DNA from: Enoplolaimus lenunculus
Lineage: Eukaryota; Nematoda; Enoplea; Enoplida; Thoracostomopsidae
Reading direction: 5' to 3'
Assembly (NCBI GenBank): GCA_030248215.1
Contig: JASANG010000756.1
Span: 1 to 64,000, forward strand
DNA length: 64,000 bases
Shown here: positions 46,801-59,644 of the stretch, piece by piece
How the letters are laid out: each line of letters begins with the position of its first letter
Position numbering within the stretch: position 1 is the stretch's first letter
Notes under the pieces: generated by a model
The model's input: only the letters and a program-made list of their open reading frames with translations
Database searches by the model: none
What the model was told of the DNA's origin: nothing
Position numbers and translations under genes: made by a program

Positions 46801-49189
46801 ATTACTTATAGACAAATGCTTGCGCAAGTAAATAAAACTACTTCAAAACAGAATACAATAAATACATATTTTCCAATACTACTACAGTAACCTTCCGAAA
46901 AAGTGTACCGAAGCCGGCGTCAGATTTTTTACTTTTTCATTGGAAATTAAACAGAGAACGTTGCTCCCTGATGACGGACACAGACAGAACTTACTATTTG
47001 ATATTGTGAACGCCCGTAGTTATGAATGCACAAAACGATTTTTATTGCAACAAAATTTAAATTTAAGTGCAGCTATTCAAATTAGTACTAAACATAAATT
47101 AGCAAAGATTAATGTTTATTAAATTTTTGTACAAAAGGTATAAATTTCTCTGCAATATAGACACCGGTTGTTATTTTACATTATACCGAAAAATAGTATA
47201 CCTATATCTGTTCATAAGGCGGCTGCTTATAAGGACAACTGAACACAAAGCTACACCATCTTACCCATTCCCCCTCCCCGAAACAAAATCCTTCGTTACT
47301 GCACATAAATATAAATATATCACAAACATATAATAGTCAATGAAAAGTCTAAAGCTGATAGATACACGTAGAATCAAATATGACACATCATAACCATACG
47401 AATCTACTATCAGTTATGTTTAATTCAATGCATATAAAATGTAATCTGAGCTCAGTGCCATTATTCGCAAGTTTATATATGTAGCACCTATCATCCCGAG
47501 TAAAGTATTTTTCAATTTCGGGGTTCCGTTTCTGGTAATTTTTTCAAATTCCGGTTGCACCCTGATCAACTAACCATTATTACAACTGCTGATAAATCCT
47601 GCAGCCATTCCGCTGATTTTAAGATCGAAGTCCACTATGCAAAATATGCGGACAGAATCAGGTCTAAACTAACCCATTATTCTAAAAACTCATCTTCAAG
47701 AAAAAACATTTGTTCGTGCTTGCATGAATCAGCTAACTCATCGTTGCCAAAACTTCCCGTTCCCGTTACATTGTTTTTCAACGCATCTCGAAAGCTTAGC
47801 GGTGCCTTTGATGGCAGACTTTGATAAATTGTAATATATACACCCGGACCCTCGTCAAACATTTCTGGGTCCGCCACTGTCTACACAACAACACTGCCGG
47901 CAAGAATAGCGTATAAAACTGAAACAAATGATATGAGATAAACTGGAAGACAAAAATAGCTGTCACATAAAATACGGTACAAAACCAAAACTAAGCACTG
48001 AATTCCTCAGCACCAGCACCAATGCAATTTGAACATTAAAAATGTGTAAAAACAAGATAACGATTAACTAAAGCCAAAACAACGATCACGTTGTTTAGAC
48101 TTTGACTACAAGTTCGCAAATCTTCTCACAATAAACTCTTAAGACAATCAATCATCAGTCTTTTAGCGAACGCGTTAACAGAAACGCCCACAAACATTAT
48201 GGTAACAAACATTACCGCGATATAATCAAATCTGTTGAAAATGCTTGTACACACGACTAAATTAGCCAATGTTGGTTTTTACAAGCCTACATATAGTTAT
48301 CCTAAAGTATCTACATATGTGCTTAGCGTTTTATATATATATACATATATATATATAAAATAGATACATATATCCGATACAGTAGCACCCTAAGACTAAA
48401 AATGGCACAGTATTAATTTAAAAAGAATGACATACATAGCAGCTGGACTAGAAGACAGACGAAACGATGTAAAACAAATTATTACTATGAACCAAGATCA
48501 AAACGTGAATCAAGTAAAACACTTTTTGCTTCATTTCGTGACAGTACAATAACTATTGGTGCTTGCCTGATAAAACTACTCCCGTGAATCGATTTACTTT
48601 GTTTTAACTAAAATCAAGTTTTTTGTACCCGAATATTCAACTCTGAACGACAACTTATACTTCGAATATAGTTTTAACAAATTATTTTTTATTATCTGAA
48701 CATAAATGTAAACGTGCAACTTTCAAAGGCGCAGTATCAATGCTGGTTATTAAACGTTTAGCTTTTAAAAATGTAAATAATTAAAAAACCTAGCAGTAAA
48801 ATTAATGGACTTTGCTTAGTCAGGTGAAATTTTACGGCGTTGTGACACCAGGGTATATTCACAACCAATCAATGCAACAGATTCGCTGGTACAATTTCAT
48901 CATAAAACTATGATGACCAGTCGCACTGCCACTGGGATAACACGTATTGAGCAAAGCCGGACCCACTTGCTGAAAGTGTGCTCAAATGCAACAATCGAAA
49001 TATGTAGTCAATACACTAATTAACAAGTATCCTACGAATCTGTAAGAATAGAAAGTTTTGAGCGATATATTTAAGCGTTTCTTATTCAAAACCCTACGGA
49101 ACATGGAGTTATACACCGGACAAAACCAATACATAAAAAATATAATACACTCAAATGCTATCATTTACATAGGTAATATGCCAGAGAGG
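46801..49189. other. Non-coding stretch, no gene recognised
   Basis: It is AT-rich with one CCGG-type MITE end near 47525-47566 (AATTCCGGTTGCACCCTG). On the minus strand 47830-47677 is open with an acidic C-terminus (FFLEDEFLE), preceded by a repeat-like GGCGGACCCAGAAATG; I could not link it to a gene. Confidence 0.35.
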
Positions 49190-49756
49190 GTTTAGCTAAC
49201 TAATTTCGAAGTGCTCCTCACGCACGCAAACCGTTATTACGCCAACAGAGCATAAGCGCTTAGAAACAAATTTTCAGGCTCAACTGCCATAGCTGGCATA
49301 GCTAATGTTCCAATCAGTTAGTAGGTAGCTATTCATTAATCTGCTGTGGAGGTTTATCATACACAATTTATTCTAATTTCGCGCAACCAAAACCCTCTTT
49401 GTAGCGAAAACAAATCGCTTACAACCCTAATGATTTATGTAAAATAATGTAAAGTCATTATGATAGTTATTTAGTAGCCACTTACTAATTATTTATTCAT
49501 GTGTTTTCTATAATTATATATTTAACCCTCAATGACAGGCTAACACCCCGGGATAAAAAGCTTTCAAACTAACAACGTTTATCAAAATTGGCCCAGAGGT
49601 TCCTGAGATTCTCCTCGGACAGACAGGCAGACGGACATCCACCTTTCAACCCCTAAGCACAATATAAAACACTGCGCGAGACTCGGACATCGACTTTCCA
49701 ACCATGAAAACAAAACATAAAACGCTGCGCGAGACTTTAAGCTTCGCTCAGAGAAC
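49190..49756 (-). repeat. Partial, diverged copy of the TTATTGAG-type element
   Basis: It contains CTAACACCCCGGGATAA, a GACAGACAGGCAGACGGAC tract and ends with AAGCTTCGCTCAG, the inverted terminal motif. The ACGCTGCGCGAGACT block is duplicated near the end. Confidence 0.7.
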
Positions 49757-50264
49757 TTTCAAGAGAAAAATACTCTTTTAAAGTTATGTTTTCACCAAAA
49801 GCAAAGTACCTTTTAAACAACAAAAACGCTGTGTAATTACCCATCACCATTAATACAATATAGTGTTAAGAGACAAACAAATCAATCACAAGTTTGTCTT
49901 GGCAAGACTTTAAATATAGTAAAATAGTGTAGTGCGCAAAGATAGAAACATGTGACCATAATATTGTGTCTGCAGTACCTCTCACTTCTAGTTGGTGACG
50001 CGTCTATTAACTTTTGAACAAGTTATTGATATGCTAAGTACTAAGAGAACTACGGTGAAATAAAATTTGAGCACGACGCTAGGGTTCTTTGTCTTAAAAA
50101 TACATCTTAGTCTTAGTTACAACTTAACTAGTAATAAACTTCCAAAAATGCTTTAAAAACCAATGTTTCAACCACTGCCAAAATAAACCTTTCCGATATC
50201 ATATTTTTTGCCTAAATTACTAGTTCTTAGCAACCACACCAATGCTGGTACGAATATCTACACG

Positions 50265-53200
50265 CTACCACACACTCGTGTATAGTTTATGGTGTCCCGT
50301 ATCGGTAGCGACAACAGGTGCTTGCAAAATGTACGGTGAATCTTCCATAGCTCGCAAAACTAATTGATCGATATACTCTTGAAGCTCTGCAATGCGTTTG
50401 TCCTTACGAGCAAGTTCAATACGTTGTTCGGTAATTATTGTTCCGAGTTCCTACAAATAAAATCATCGCTACGCTCCAAAGGCACAAACAACATTCTAAA
50501 CATTATCTAATAGCAAAACATATAATACTAAGTAGTAATGTGCATTAACCTGGTTGAAAAGTTCCCAGTTACCAACACCACAAAACAGAACTTATGGATA
50601 TATCTGTAAAATCCTGGTAATTTTAACGAATAAGCTGAATCTGTTCTTGATTTTCAATGAAAAAACAAAATGGACTTACTTTTCTCGTTAAAGATTCGCA
50701 TAATACGTCGATGTTTGCCGACGTTACGTCTTTGTAAGACACTTTTCGGAAGTTCGAGTCGTCTGATAAGTTATAATTATCACAAGTTTAACTAGTAAAT
50801 CCAAAGACCACACCATTGAATACTTTGGTTCTAAAGCCGTTTTAGCAATCGCAAAATACGAGGCGTTAATTTCAGTACTTGATAATATTAAAACATTTAA
50901 TAAATCGCAACTTTAAACAGCAAACAGAGTCCCGTGTTCAAGCACACAATGTATCGCAGACATTTCAAAATATTGGTTCCGTTTAGATAATGACATTGCT
51001 ATGACATTGTATTGTACGTAACATAACATGAACGCAACATAATTACGAAAATGTTACAAATTGAGAAACACCTCTCATACAACCCGATACTTATATAGTC
51101 CACATGATGATCTTGTTTCAAAGGTCTCGTAACTTTCCAATCAATTTGAGAATATGGGCTATTACTTCCACCGCTATATCATTGCAAAACCGTGTATAAT
51201 GTCTTGGCATCTATATGTACACACTGCTGCAAAAACACTGCAAATCTACAAACTAACTTACTGGCACCAACAGTTTTCTTATTGATATCAAGTGAATGTT
51301 TCTGTTTCGGAATTAGGTCAAGCGTTCGTATCTCAGGGGCGTTCACTGACGTTTGATGCACTGACGAATTCGAAGCGGATGCAATTACGGGGTTTGCAGT
51401 CGCTACACTGTAGCAACTAATTGTGGTCGCAGCAACGCTGCGCGCTGACAATTGCTTTCCTGTCAGTCGACTTGAACCAAAATTTGATGAAAAGTCAGCA
51501 CTGCTGTCAATTTCCAGCACAGATTCGTAGTCCTGCCGAGCTAAAATTTGGTAACCACTTGTTATGAGTTTTACCGTTGACAATTTCGTGCTAAGCAATC
51601 TCATAATATAGTACCAACAAGCTTTCCGTACCGTTAATAAAAGTTAGCATCCGAAAAATAACAAAATTGCAAAAATGCTGCTGTCGAACAGTACACATTA
51701 ATAACTGATAACTAATACTAGCTGTGTTTGATTATGCTTCAGATTTTAAGTTAAATTTTACGTAAAATTTGTGACATTAATTTATACCGAAGTTATTCAA
51801 TAAAAATTTAAGTTTCTCCAAACTTAACTCCACCACTGTTTGCAAAATCATTCAAAACGGTCAATCTGCGGACATGATATACTTTTCTATTTTAAGCCCG
51901 AAATTCACTGGCACAAGCAGATCCAGCTAAGTCATGTCTAAGCCAACAAACAATTGCCAATCACACAAAACTTACGATTTGTTTCTTCGGCAATTTCATC
52001 TGTATTAATATTAGTAAACGCGTTGTCGTCATTGTCCCGAAGAAAATTATCTGAGTAATCGTTGGCCACATATAATGTTTTATTCTGCTCATTCTGGAAG
52101 CATAATTTTCATAGTAACTATTTGAAAGATATTCAGCGCTTTATTTTGTACGTCAGCTGTCAACCAGGAAACGTGATTGTATAGTCCAAAGTTTTTTGTC
52201 AATTCAAATGAAAACAGGTTAAGTAAAGCGTTATACTAGAGGTAATGGAGACAATTGCAAATTTTTGTTATTAATGAATTTTTCGCTTACCTTTGCTAAA
52301 GACGGAAGACTTTCAACGCTTTTGAATACCTCCTGAAACGAATTATTCATGTGATAGACACGAGAAAACGAAATAAACTGTTAACTACCTGGTAACTGCA
52401 CATCATTGCCAAATACAGTAAGCAAATTGTCTGCAGCCAACCACAATTAAAAGTAGTTTTGATTATGATTAAATCAAAACTTTGTTAAGAAACTCCAATG
52501 AACAAAATTAAGCAAACGATCGTCCTTGCCTTTACATCTCAGATAAAATTACTGCAACAAAAAGTGTTCTTTGCTCTATGTTGAGTAGATACAATTAGAA
52601 AACTTACAATTCTTGCAATTTCAAATATTCACACTATCGGACAACAGAACCAAAAACTGGTTCACTTACATTGTCAAAAGCATGCTTGCTAGATTTCTTT
52701 GAGCGCGGGAATTCTAAGCGGTTTAAGTTAGAGAGCTTCTTGGCACCTAAAATAAGAGAACGTAATCTACCAATCCAACTGAAACAAGATATTGAATTCA
52801 TAAGAGACCTGTTTTTTACGTTGAAATATCAACGTCACAAAGACAATTTAAATATTTATGCCACGCAGACACGAAACGTACCAGTAGAAATAGCATATTT
52901 TTTAATATTATTCAGCGAGATTGAATGGTTCAGTGAATCTTTGGAGCCAAAAACGGCCTTCTTGCGCAACACTGATTGATGAACTTTATTATTCTGTACA
53001 GACCCGCCATTCGGTGTATCAAGCTCGGGGCGATATGAAAATGTCAGTCGAATCTGCAGTTCACCACGGTATTTATGCTCATCACTTTTACCCGATTTTC
53101 CCTTCAAGGGATACCACCTAAAAATTGCAGTAGTAACTTAAATCAATAGTTTACATAATAAGATACGTCGGTAAAGTATCCCTGATAAAAACTGCTGCGT

Positions 53201-54213
53201 CGTAATCCGATGTAATTCTCAAACGCTTATTTGTGCTTTAGTCAATAGACTTTACATTCCAGACAACCCAACAAGCGAAAGATATTTCCAAATACAACAG
53301 TCCACTGACGCTTATAGCGAGCAAACATTATAAAATGTCTGTAGCACAAAGTCGCTTGCCCTTCTTAGTTTTGCAAAAACGGAATACGCGTAAAACTACC
53401 ACAGAGTGAAACAGCATAGTCTTCTGTAGTAGAAATTCCAGCGACCAACAAAATAAATCACAATACATTACCGATTCCGAGGTTTCTCGCTAAGGTCACA
53501 TATTTCGTCCACCGGAAGGCGAATCTGTCCCAAAAAATCATCGAATCCAAGGAAATTTCGATGATGTGCAATAAGAATAAGCACGCAGTATTTTGACTCA
53601 AGCACGCTAAAACAATGCAAACAAAGTTTTGTTTTACAATGTTATGCATTAGGCTATATGAAACATGTAATACAAGTCGTAGTGGGACTTCAAGTATTGA
53701 GCGAACTCGAACACAGTTAAGCAATTAAGCTAATATGCAAATTCGTTATTAGCTAAGTACTTATTCATCGGTTTTGGAGGTTTGTTCACGAAAATGTATT
53801 GACTAACGCATTCTTTATAATAAACGCGATTTATACACTAAAGACACACTACAAAACGCCGCGAAATTTCTAACAAGCCCGGACACAAATAGAACAAAGT
53901 AGCGTACAATTCACATTCTTCATCCCATTGTTGAGTAACTGACTTCATTTTAATCGACGTTTGCATTTTTACGTCACCCATTTGAATCACCACAAAGGCA
54001 TCATTAAGACCTAGACTAACAAATTCCATATCATTAGCAAAGTTTGCAGCCCATTGGGGAATTGTGCGCTGTATGGTATATAGACAGCAATGATTATTAC
54101 CTATTTTAACCTAATCTAAAATCGAGCCTTTATATAGTACCCTCAATCTGCTATTTTACTGCACTACCTTTCCTTCATGTTATTTCAACAGCTGGTCGTA
54201 GCCATATTGACAT
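50265..54213 (-). CDS. Rab11 family-interacting protein, class I (C2 domain plus Rab11-binding domain)
   Basis: Class I FIPs (Rip11/FIP1/FIP2/FIP5) bind phospholipids through C2 and GTP-Rab11 through a C-terminal coiled helix, directing recycling-endosome traffic. Inferred exons on the minus strand: 54068-53908, 53606-53472, 53117-52882, 52746-52670, 52332-52291, 52093-51976, 51621-51262, 50762-50680 and 50450-50265, giving 465 aa in one frame. C2 motifs are NDAFVVIQMGD, QQWDEECEF, HHRNFLGFDDFLGQIRLP, RWYPLKGKSGK and YRGELQIRLTFS. The last exon has the Rab11-binding signature AELQEYIDQLVLRAMEDSP followed by YILQAP. The start is unsettled. An ATG at 54213 gives MSIWLRPA, which resembles the W-x-P start of FIP C2 domains, but its donor (GTTGAA at 54189) is weak. 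The acceptor of the 51621 exon (GGAAAG) is also weak. Intron 2 carries a fragment of a TTATTGAG-type repeat. Confidence 0.88.
53680..53790 (+). repeat. Left-end fragment of the TTATTGAG-type element in a FIP intron
   Basis: GTCGTAGTGGGACTTCAAG, then TATTGAGCGAACTCGAAC and AATTAAGCTAATATGCAAAT match the left end at 39069-39180. Confidence 0.7.
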
Positions 54214-54618
54214 GTTACCTAATAGTTTTAAGTCGCCAACTCTGTATAACATACAGAGCGCACAAATTTATTCGTGTTTTAACAGGCCAACGTAACAAAC
54301 AGTAGTTAAAATGTGGAATGCAATTTAATTTCCCGAAAGTGTAACAGCCACTTTAAAACTTTATATACGTATGTGTCAGCCTAGTTTGAATTGCTATTGA
54401 CAGGAAAACAAACATAATGCAGTTATTTAATTAAATGGTCCAACCTAGCCCATTGCAGTCGGAAATATAGGAATACTATTGATGTGAATACGTTTCATTC
54501 CGCCGGAAACATTTTTGATCACCCCTCGGAAATATAATTTCTTTGTTGGTTACTTCGCTAGGTTAATGCCTGAGAACTTTAAGAATACCAGTACATTTTA
54601 AATGATTGAAGCACTGGC

Positions 54619-54734
54619 GGCTGCAGTTCAATTATTGCATCAAGCCGACAGTTTTATGGAAGAAATCAAGACGCTGGGCTGCAGTTCAATTATTGCATCA
54701 AGCCGACAGTTTTAAGGAAGAAATCAAGACGCTA
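54619..54734 (+). repeat. 58-bp tandem duplication in an open stretch
   Basis: GGCTGCAGTTCAATTATTGC to AAATCAAGACGCT occurs twice, head to tail, with one mismatch. The frame MIEALAAAVQLLHQADSF is open through the first unit. The second unit is open as AAVQLLHQADSFKEEIK then ERITKFFALFGEVK. As 58 is not a multiple of three, the two cannot be read in one frame. I cannot say what it was. Confidence 0.6.
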
Positions 54735-55385
54735 GAACGGATTACTAAATTTTTTGCTTTATTCGGGGAAGTAAAATGAGAGCAAGATCATTTCATTTGG
54801 TCCACCCGTTACGGAGTTATTGCCAAAAATATCAAAAATTCCTGGGGATCAAAACATTGTGTTTTCCACGAATCTCCACAAGTCGAACTTACTAATAAAA
54901 CTAAGAGCAGTGCCCCTCGTTATTCAACAGAAGCATGTTCCTATTTAGATATATAAGTGAATCTTTGTTAATTTATGCAACGTTTCCGATATATAATTAT
55001 CTCGTGTATTCGCACTATAGATGTCCCTGGGCCGGGGCTAGCAAAATACACTAAACTTCAAGTTTTATGTATCTTTTGCGTAAGCATGCACCTGGGAGAT
55101 CACCGTTTTGTCATATTGCGTCACGCGACACTTTGTTGATACTATTATTAATGCATTTCTTATCTGCCATATCGCGTCACGCGAAATTTTGCCTATGGTA
55201 ATGTAAAAAAATTACTGCGCTGTGTTCGGATTCGGCTAAATTATGCCACGGGACATTGTTTTTCTTATACAGTCCATGGTACCGTATGGCTCCGGTACTC
55301 TCAGGCCCCGACGTCGGCACTGGGCTCGGAACCAGAGGGTGCCGAGACTGGGACATTTCTAATATTCACTTCGTATTATAATTAT

Positions 55386-55645
55386 TGAGCGAAGCGAAAC
55401 TCGGCAGCAAAGTTCGGAGTTTCACAAAGCGTTTTATGTTTTGTACTCTGGGGTCGATAGGTGGGTGTCCGTCCGTCCGTCCGTCTGTCCACCCGACAAG
55501 AATCTCAGGAACGGCTGAACCGATTTCGATAAACTTTCTGTTGTTTGAAAGCCAATTATCCTAGAGTGTTTACCTCGCATTGGGATTTTAAAATTTTAAG
55601 CCGTTAATTAGCTACAGGCTAATTTGCATAATTAGTTAAGTCTTG
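55386..55645 (+). repeat. Left half of a TTATTGAG-type element
   Basis: ATTATTGAGCGAAGCGAAAC, TTTTGTACTCTGGGGTCGAT, GTCCGTCCGTCCGTCTGTC, GAACCGATTTCGATAAACT and GCTACAGGCTAATTTGCAT occur in the same order as in the full copy. Confidence 0.75.
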
Positions 55646-56716
55646 TAGCAACTTTACAGAAATAGCCGGCAGGAAACTATCTTTGAATTTTTCTGTCCTA
55701 ATGCACACATTTTCGCAATTTCCGAAAGTTAAGCAACCAGTCTAAGGTGTTGTTTCTGTTGAGTGTTGCAACGAACGACCACTATATGTTAAAATACTAC
55801 TATTTTCCTGGAGACGATCAATTTTTGGCCCCTCCCAAAGTTCATTTTTAAAACCCAAAGAAATTCCGGGAGCATCCTACATAAATTATTACCACTATAA
55901 TCACACATTTCAAACAGCGGTATAAGCTGTACGCTAATTTTATCCTTCAAACTGCCGGCATTGATGCAATAGCTAGTGCACTTTCAGTGTTATTTTGTCT
56001 TAGAACCAAGTTTAGTCGTTATCTTAATACAATGATTTTCACAAACGATTACGCGTTTGCCAGCTTTTTAAGATGAGGCAGCGACAGATAAATAAAAGTC
56101 ACTTTGGTTTGAAATCTTACGTCAATATAAGCGTTCACAAAAACCACACTGCGGGAAAACATAGCATTAGACGTGAAATTTGTGAAGATTAAAAATTTTG
56201 GGAGGATCAAAATTTAAAAATTTTAACGCATAACTTTTTATCTGATTATAACACCATATTCTACATTCTGAAAATCATATTCCTGATGCTTTGCGTTTTC
56301 GTACTAACCCTAATTTGGCAGTATTCTTTGAAATTTTGTACTTTTACAAAATTTTCTCTATGGGTGATCAAAATGTCGCGTTTTCTATACGTCCATCCAA
56401 CTACAGGTACAGATATATAAATCTACTTTTCCTTACCATTCTTGCCTTTTCCAACAAGATTTCTGGCAGCAACCACTAAAACAAAAAGCGCGATATCTAA
56501 ACTAAAACCCAGAAGTCACAAGTCAATAGTAACAAAAACAATCAAATATACATTATTTTATATTAAGATTAACAACTATTTTTGGAAATTTTCAATACTC
56601 AGGCAAAGAAGGCATTTTTCCATTTTTCCGAAAAAAATGGAAAAACTTTATTTTTTTCGGTCACTGTCAGTCTAGGTAGGAATCGGGACAAGAGACCTTT
56701 CAAGTAAGCAGCTGAA

Positions 56717-56795
56717 AAAGCGGCTAGAGCGGGGATCGAACTCTCAGCCTACGGATCCTTAAGCGAACACCCTATCACTGCGCCATGTAGCCCGT
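56717..56795 (-). repeat. tRNA-like sequence (probably tRNA-derived repeat)
   Basis: The minus strand reads GGGCTACATGGCGCAGTGAT, then GTTCGCTTAAGGATCCG and B box GAGTTCGATCCCC, ending CTAGCC complementary to GGCTA. The anticodon stem is poorly paired and the anticodon is ambiguous, so I do not call a functional tRNA. Confidence 0.45.
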
Positions 56796-57397
56796 TTTCC
56801 AACTGCATATTTCGTCGACCATATGTGTCGACCGTATGCTGCCATCTAGCATACATATAGTGCACTGCACTATATTGCATGTGCACATAACGGACAAGCA
56901 TGTCTCACATGCTTACGTCACAATATTTTTCCCGGAAACAACATCCCTTACATAATAACCAGTTAAATAATAAAAACTATAATCAACACCTACTGCAACA
57001 CACCTCTAACTATCACGTGATTTGGAACACCAACCATTGAACACGTCAAGTTGTGAACTAACTTTCTAAGAATAATTAATTAGTACATAGAACTGCAAGA
57101 AATTGCACACATTTCGGCAACTCATCAATATAAACGAAGTGCATAACGTTCTTTAAAACATCAAACAGATGTTAAAATATATAGCTTAACAGTTAAACAT
57201 GGCGCATGATTAATACTCTGTACGTCAAGCTTCCAGCTCTAGCACTGCCTGTATATACTACTTCTTCAAAGCTGCTGTGCTGAAGAAATTATGAAATGCT
57301 ATATCTTCACCTCTTTCACCTACCCAATAGCTCTAATAGCAACCTGCAAAGAACCGCCTCTACGTTATACACTTGTTGCATATATTTGATACGTGAG

Positions 57398-57805
57398 ATG
57401 GTTCCGGCACCGCAACCCCCGAGGCCAAATTATCTGCAATCTTTGCTTGACTCAATGTCTCGAGAGCTGACGAATCTGGCGTTTCGATTAAGCAACCTTT
57501 ATAAAACATGTGTTTGTATTCATTTGCACGTTACAGCATACCACATAGCAAACTCTGGTCTGACTCAACGTTTAATCGGAAATGGTTTTGATTCGGAATC
57601 CCGGTTGCACCCTGATAGCTTCAGTTTTATTTTTTAAAATATACAATACTTTTATCTAATACAGAAATTTATTACAGTTAATTTTCGAGATCGGATCGTC
57701 AAAATCGCAATGGGTTCGTGATCAGACAAGAAATCAGTCAAATCCTGCGGCAACTGCTTCCACGTTTGCACCAACAAATTTCGTTTTCGAAAAAACGCTA
57801 GCCAG
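57398..57805 (+). CDS. Possible small spliced gene, unrecognised
   Basis: Two stretches look more like protein than their surroundings. The first, 57398-57511, starts MVPAPQPPRPNYLQSLL and includes SRELTNLAFRLSNL; it ends at a possible GTTTGT donor in phase 0. The second, 57678-57805, follows ATTACAG and reads through KSQWVRDQTRNQSNPA and TFAPTNFVFEKTLA to a GTAGTT donor. Phases agree between the two. I recognise no family and found no convincing further exons. It could be chance in AT-rich DNA. Confidence 0.25.
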
Positions 57806-58645
57806 GTAGTTCCTTTTGCAGTATCAACTGCTATTTTGATTCAATGAATCTTTTGCAGAAACATTACATTGCACGTATAGTTGTTAAAATTAGTGCATTT
57901 CGTTGAGTATTGTTAAATAAAATATTAGATTTCGAACTTTATAGCTTGGGCACCGAAGGAATTTCTTTTAGGGAACCGTTAATTTCAGTAGTAAACTTTT
58001 TCATTACTTTTTTAATATTAATGCCTTTGGCTGAGTTTGTTTGTATAACTTTGAGGCAATTTCAAAGCTTACTTAAATTTCCGACATTTGACATTTCTAC
58101 AAACAGAAAGCTTTAAAAACATTTTTTTACATTCGGTTCCGACTCCGGCGCTTGGTTTTAGTAGTTTCGGTTGTACACTAACATGCAAATCACTGAGACA
58201 CGGAAAACGACGCTGTATAACGATTACTGGCTTAGTCGCAGTTTTTAGACGTGCGTTTGATCAAAGCCGATGACTGTTCTTCATTTGTTCATCAATCATG
58301 CTCAAAAATATTTTCAGCATTGCACAGATCCGATAACAATTGTACAATAACTCAGTACCTAAAACTTCAATTGTAGTATACATGATCAGTTGTCCAATAT
58401 TTGTTAATACACAGCCTGTTTTCTCTTCACCACATAAAATCAAGCGGCCGTTTTTGCAAAAGCCAAAAGTTTGATTAAAAAGATTTTTAAGGTTATAACG
58501 ATTTTTCAATTGTATACCTGAACACATCACTCATGATTTGTACGTTAAAGCACGTTGGCATATCATTTTCAATTTTGTTCATGTTCGTTGCTTGATATTG
58601 CATTTCATTCATAAAAAATTTCAACATGATGTATTAAAGTTTATA
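57806..58645. other. Stretch with an unassigned minus-strand ORF
   Basis: 58530-58261 on the minus strand is open for 89 codons with balanced composition (KNLFNQTFGFCKNGRL, GCVLTNIGQLIMYTT). No splice partners or family could be recognised. Only AT-rich sequence otherwise. Confidence 0.3.
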
Positions 58646-59087
58646 CTGTAATGACCCGAATAACAGGGTGTGGGGTAAGAGGGGGTCCCCATTTTAGCCC
58701 CAAACAATAGGAGTCCGTATGTTTTCCTAGAGTCGTTAAAAGCGGATAGAGTTCCTAAACCCTAATTACAGTCCATGAATATTAATTAATCCTAATGGTA
58801 GCGCATAAGTAAATCCAGGGCCAAATAATTTGAGTTCGAAACCTTAAAAGCGTACTTAAATTTTGGAAGTACATTCCTAAAAGTATAACCTTGCATGATC
58901 GCCAAAGCTATTGACACAAGACAAATAAACGTAATCCAACGGATAGTTGCAATACCGTATATATCAGTAACGAAGGGTGGCGGAGCGTGGGTTAAAAATA
59001 AATAGCAGTCCGTAACCCAATAACAGAGTGGTGCCTTTTAGAGAGGCCAAAAAATATCAATCCCCCCTCTTATTCGAGTCACGATAG
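58646..59087. mobile_element. Tc1/mariner-type MITE (about 442 bp)
   Basis: Left end CTGTAATGACCCGAATAA follows TA. The right end TTATTCGAGTCACGATAG is diverged and lacks a clear TA. A short inverted piece of the same family lies at 60750-60870 (GACTTTAATCAGGTATACGG, AAAATGGGGACCC). Confidence 0.75.
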
Positions 59088-59644
59088 CAGCCACGATAAC
59101 AGTTCAATTGCCGTTTTTATACTGCTCTATTTTTGTCGCAACATATCTGAAAGTTTAGTGTTGTACGTGCACATTGATTGCAAGTCTTCAGCAGGAACGT
59201 TTATAAAAGGGAGTCTGAGCCCTAGCCTCTAAAATCAGCTAAAAGGTTCGCGCTTTGCTTGCAAATATATTACACAATTGTATTTGTATTTTGAATTAGG
59301 CGTTTTTACCACAGTCGACCTCTCAGTTGGCTGCTCTGCTTATGACAATACTAGAATCTCAAAGCTTTTACAGGACACGTGCAAGCCAACATTCTCGCAT
59401 TGGATAATTAATAGTCAGACCCATGGTTAAGCATCGAAAACAAAACAAACGGAGAAACCAGATTTTTTGTAGTATGTACTTGCTTGATATATAGGTTGCT
59501 GTTCGGGTTCACTGTAACCGCGATGCAGCAGAATTGGAAATATTTTTGTTTTTTCAACTAAGCCTAAAATTTACACTCGATGTTTTCGCTGTATGAAGCC
59601 TATTTTTTATTTCAAAATGTTTACTGTTGACTCTCTATATATCA

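Larger units (their letters stand above)
54214..57397. other. Region upstream of the FIP gene, mostly repeats
   Basis: Besides the 58-bp duplication, the repeat at 55386-55645 and the tRNA-like copy at 56717-56795, I see no gene. A TTTTTCCATTTTTCCG-type inverted motif lies at 56610-56650 and resembles the ends of the 59645-60634 element. Confidence 0.4.
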
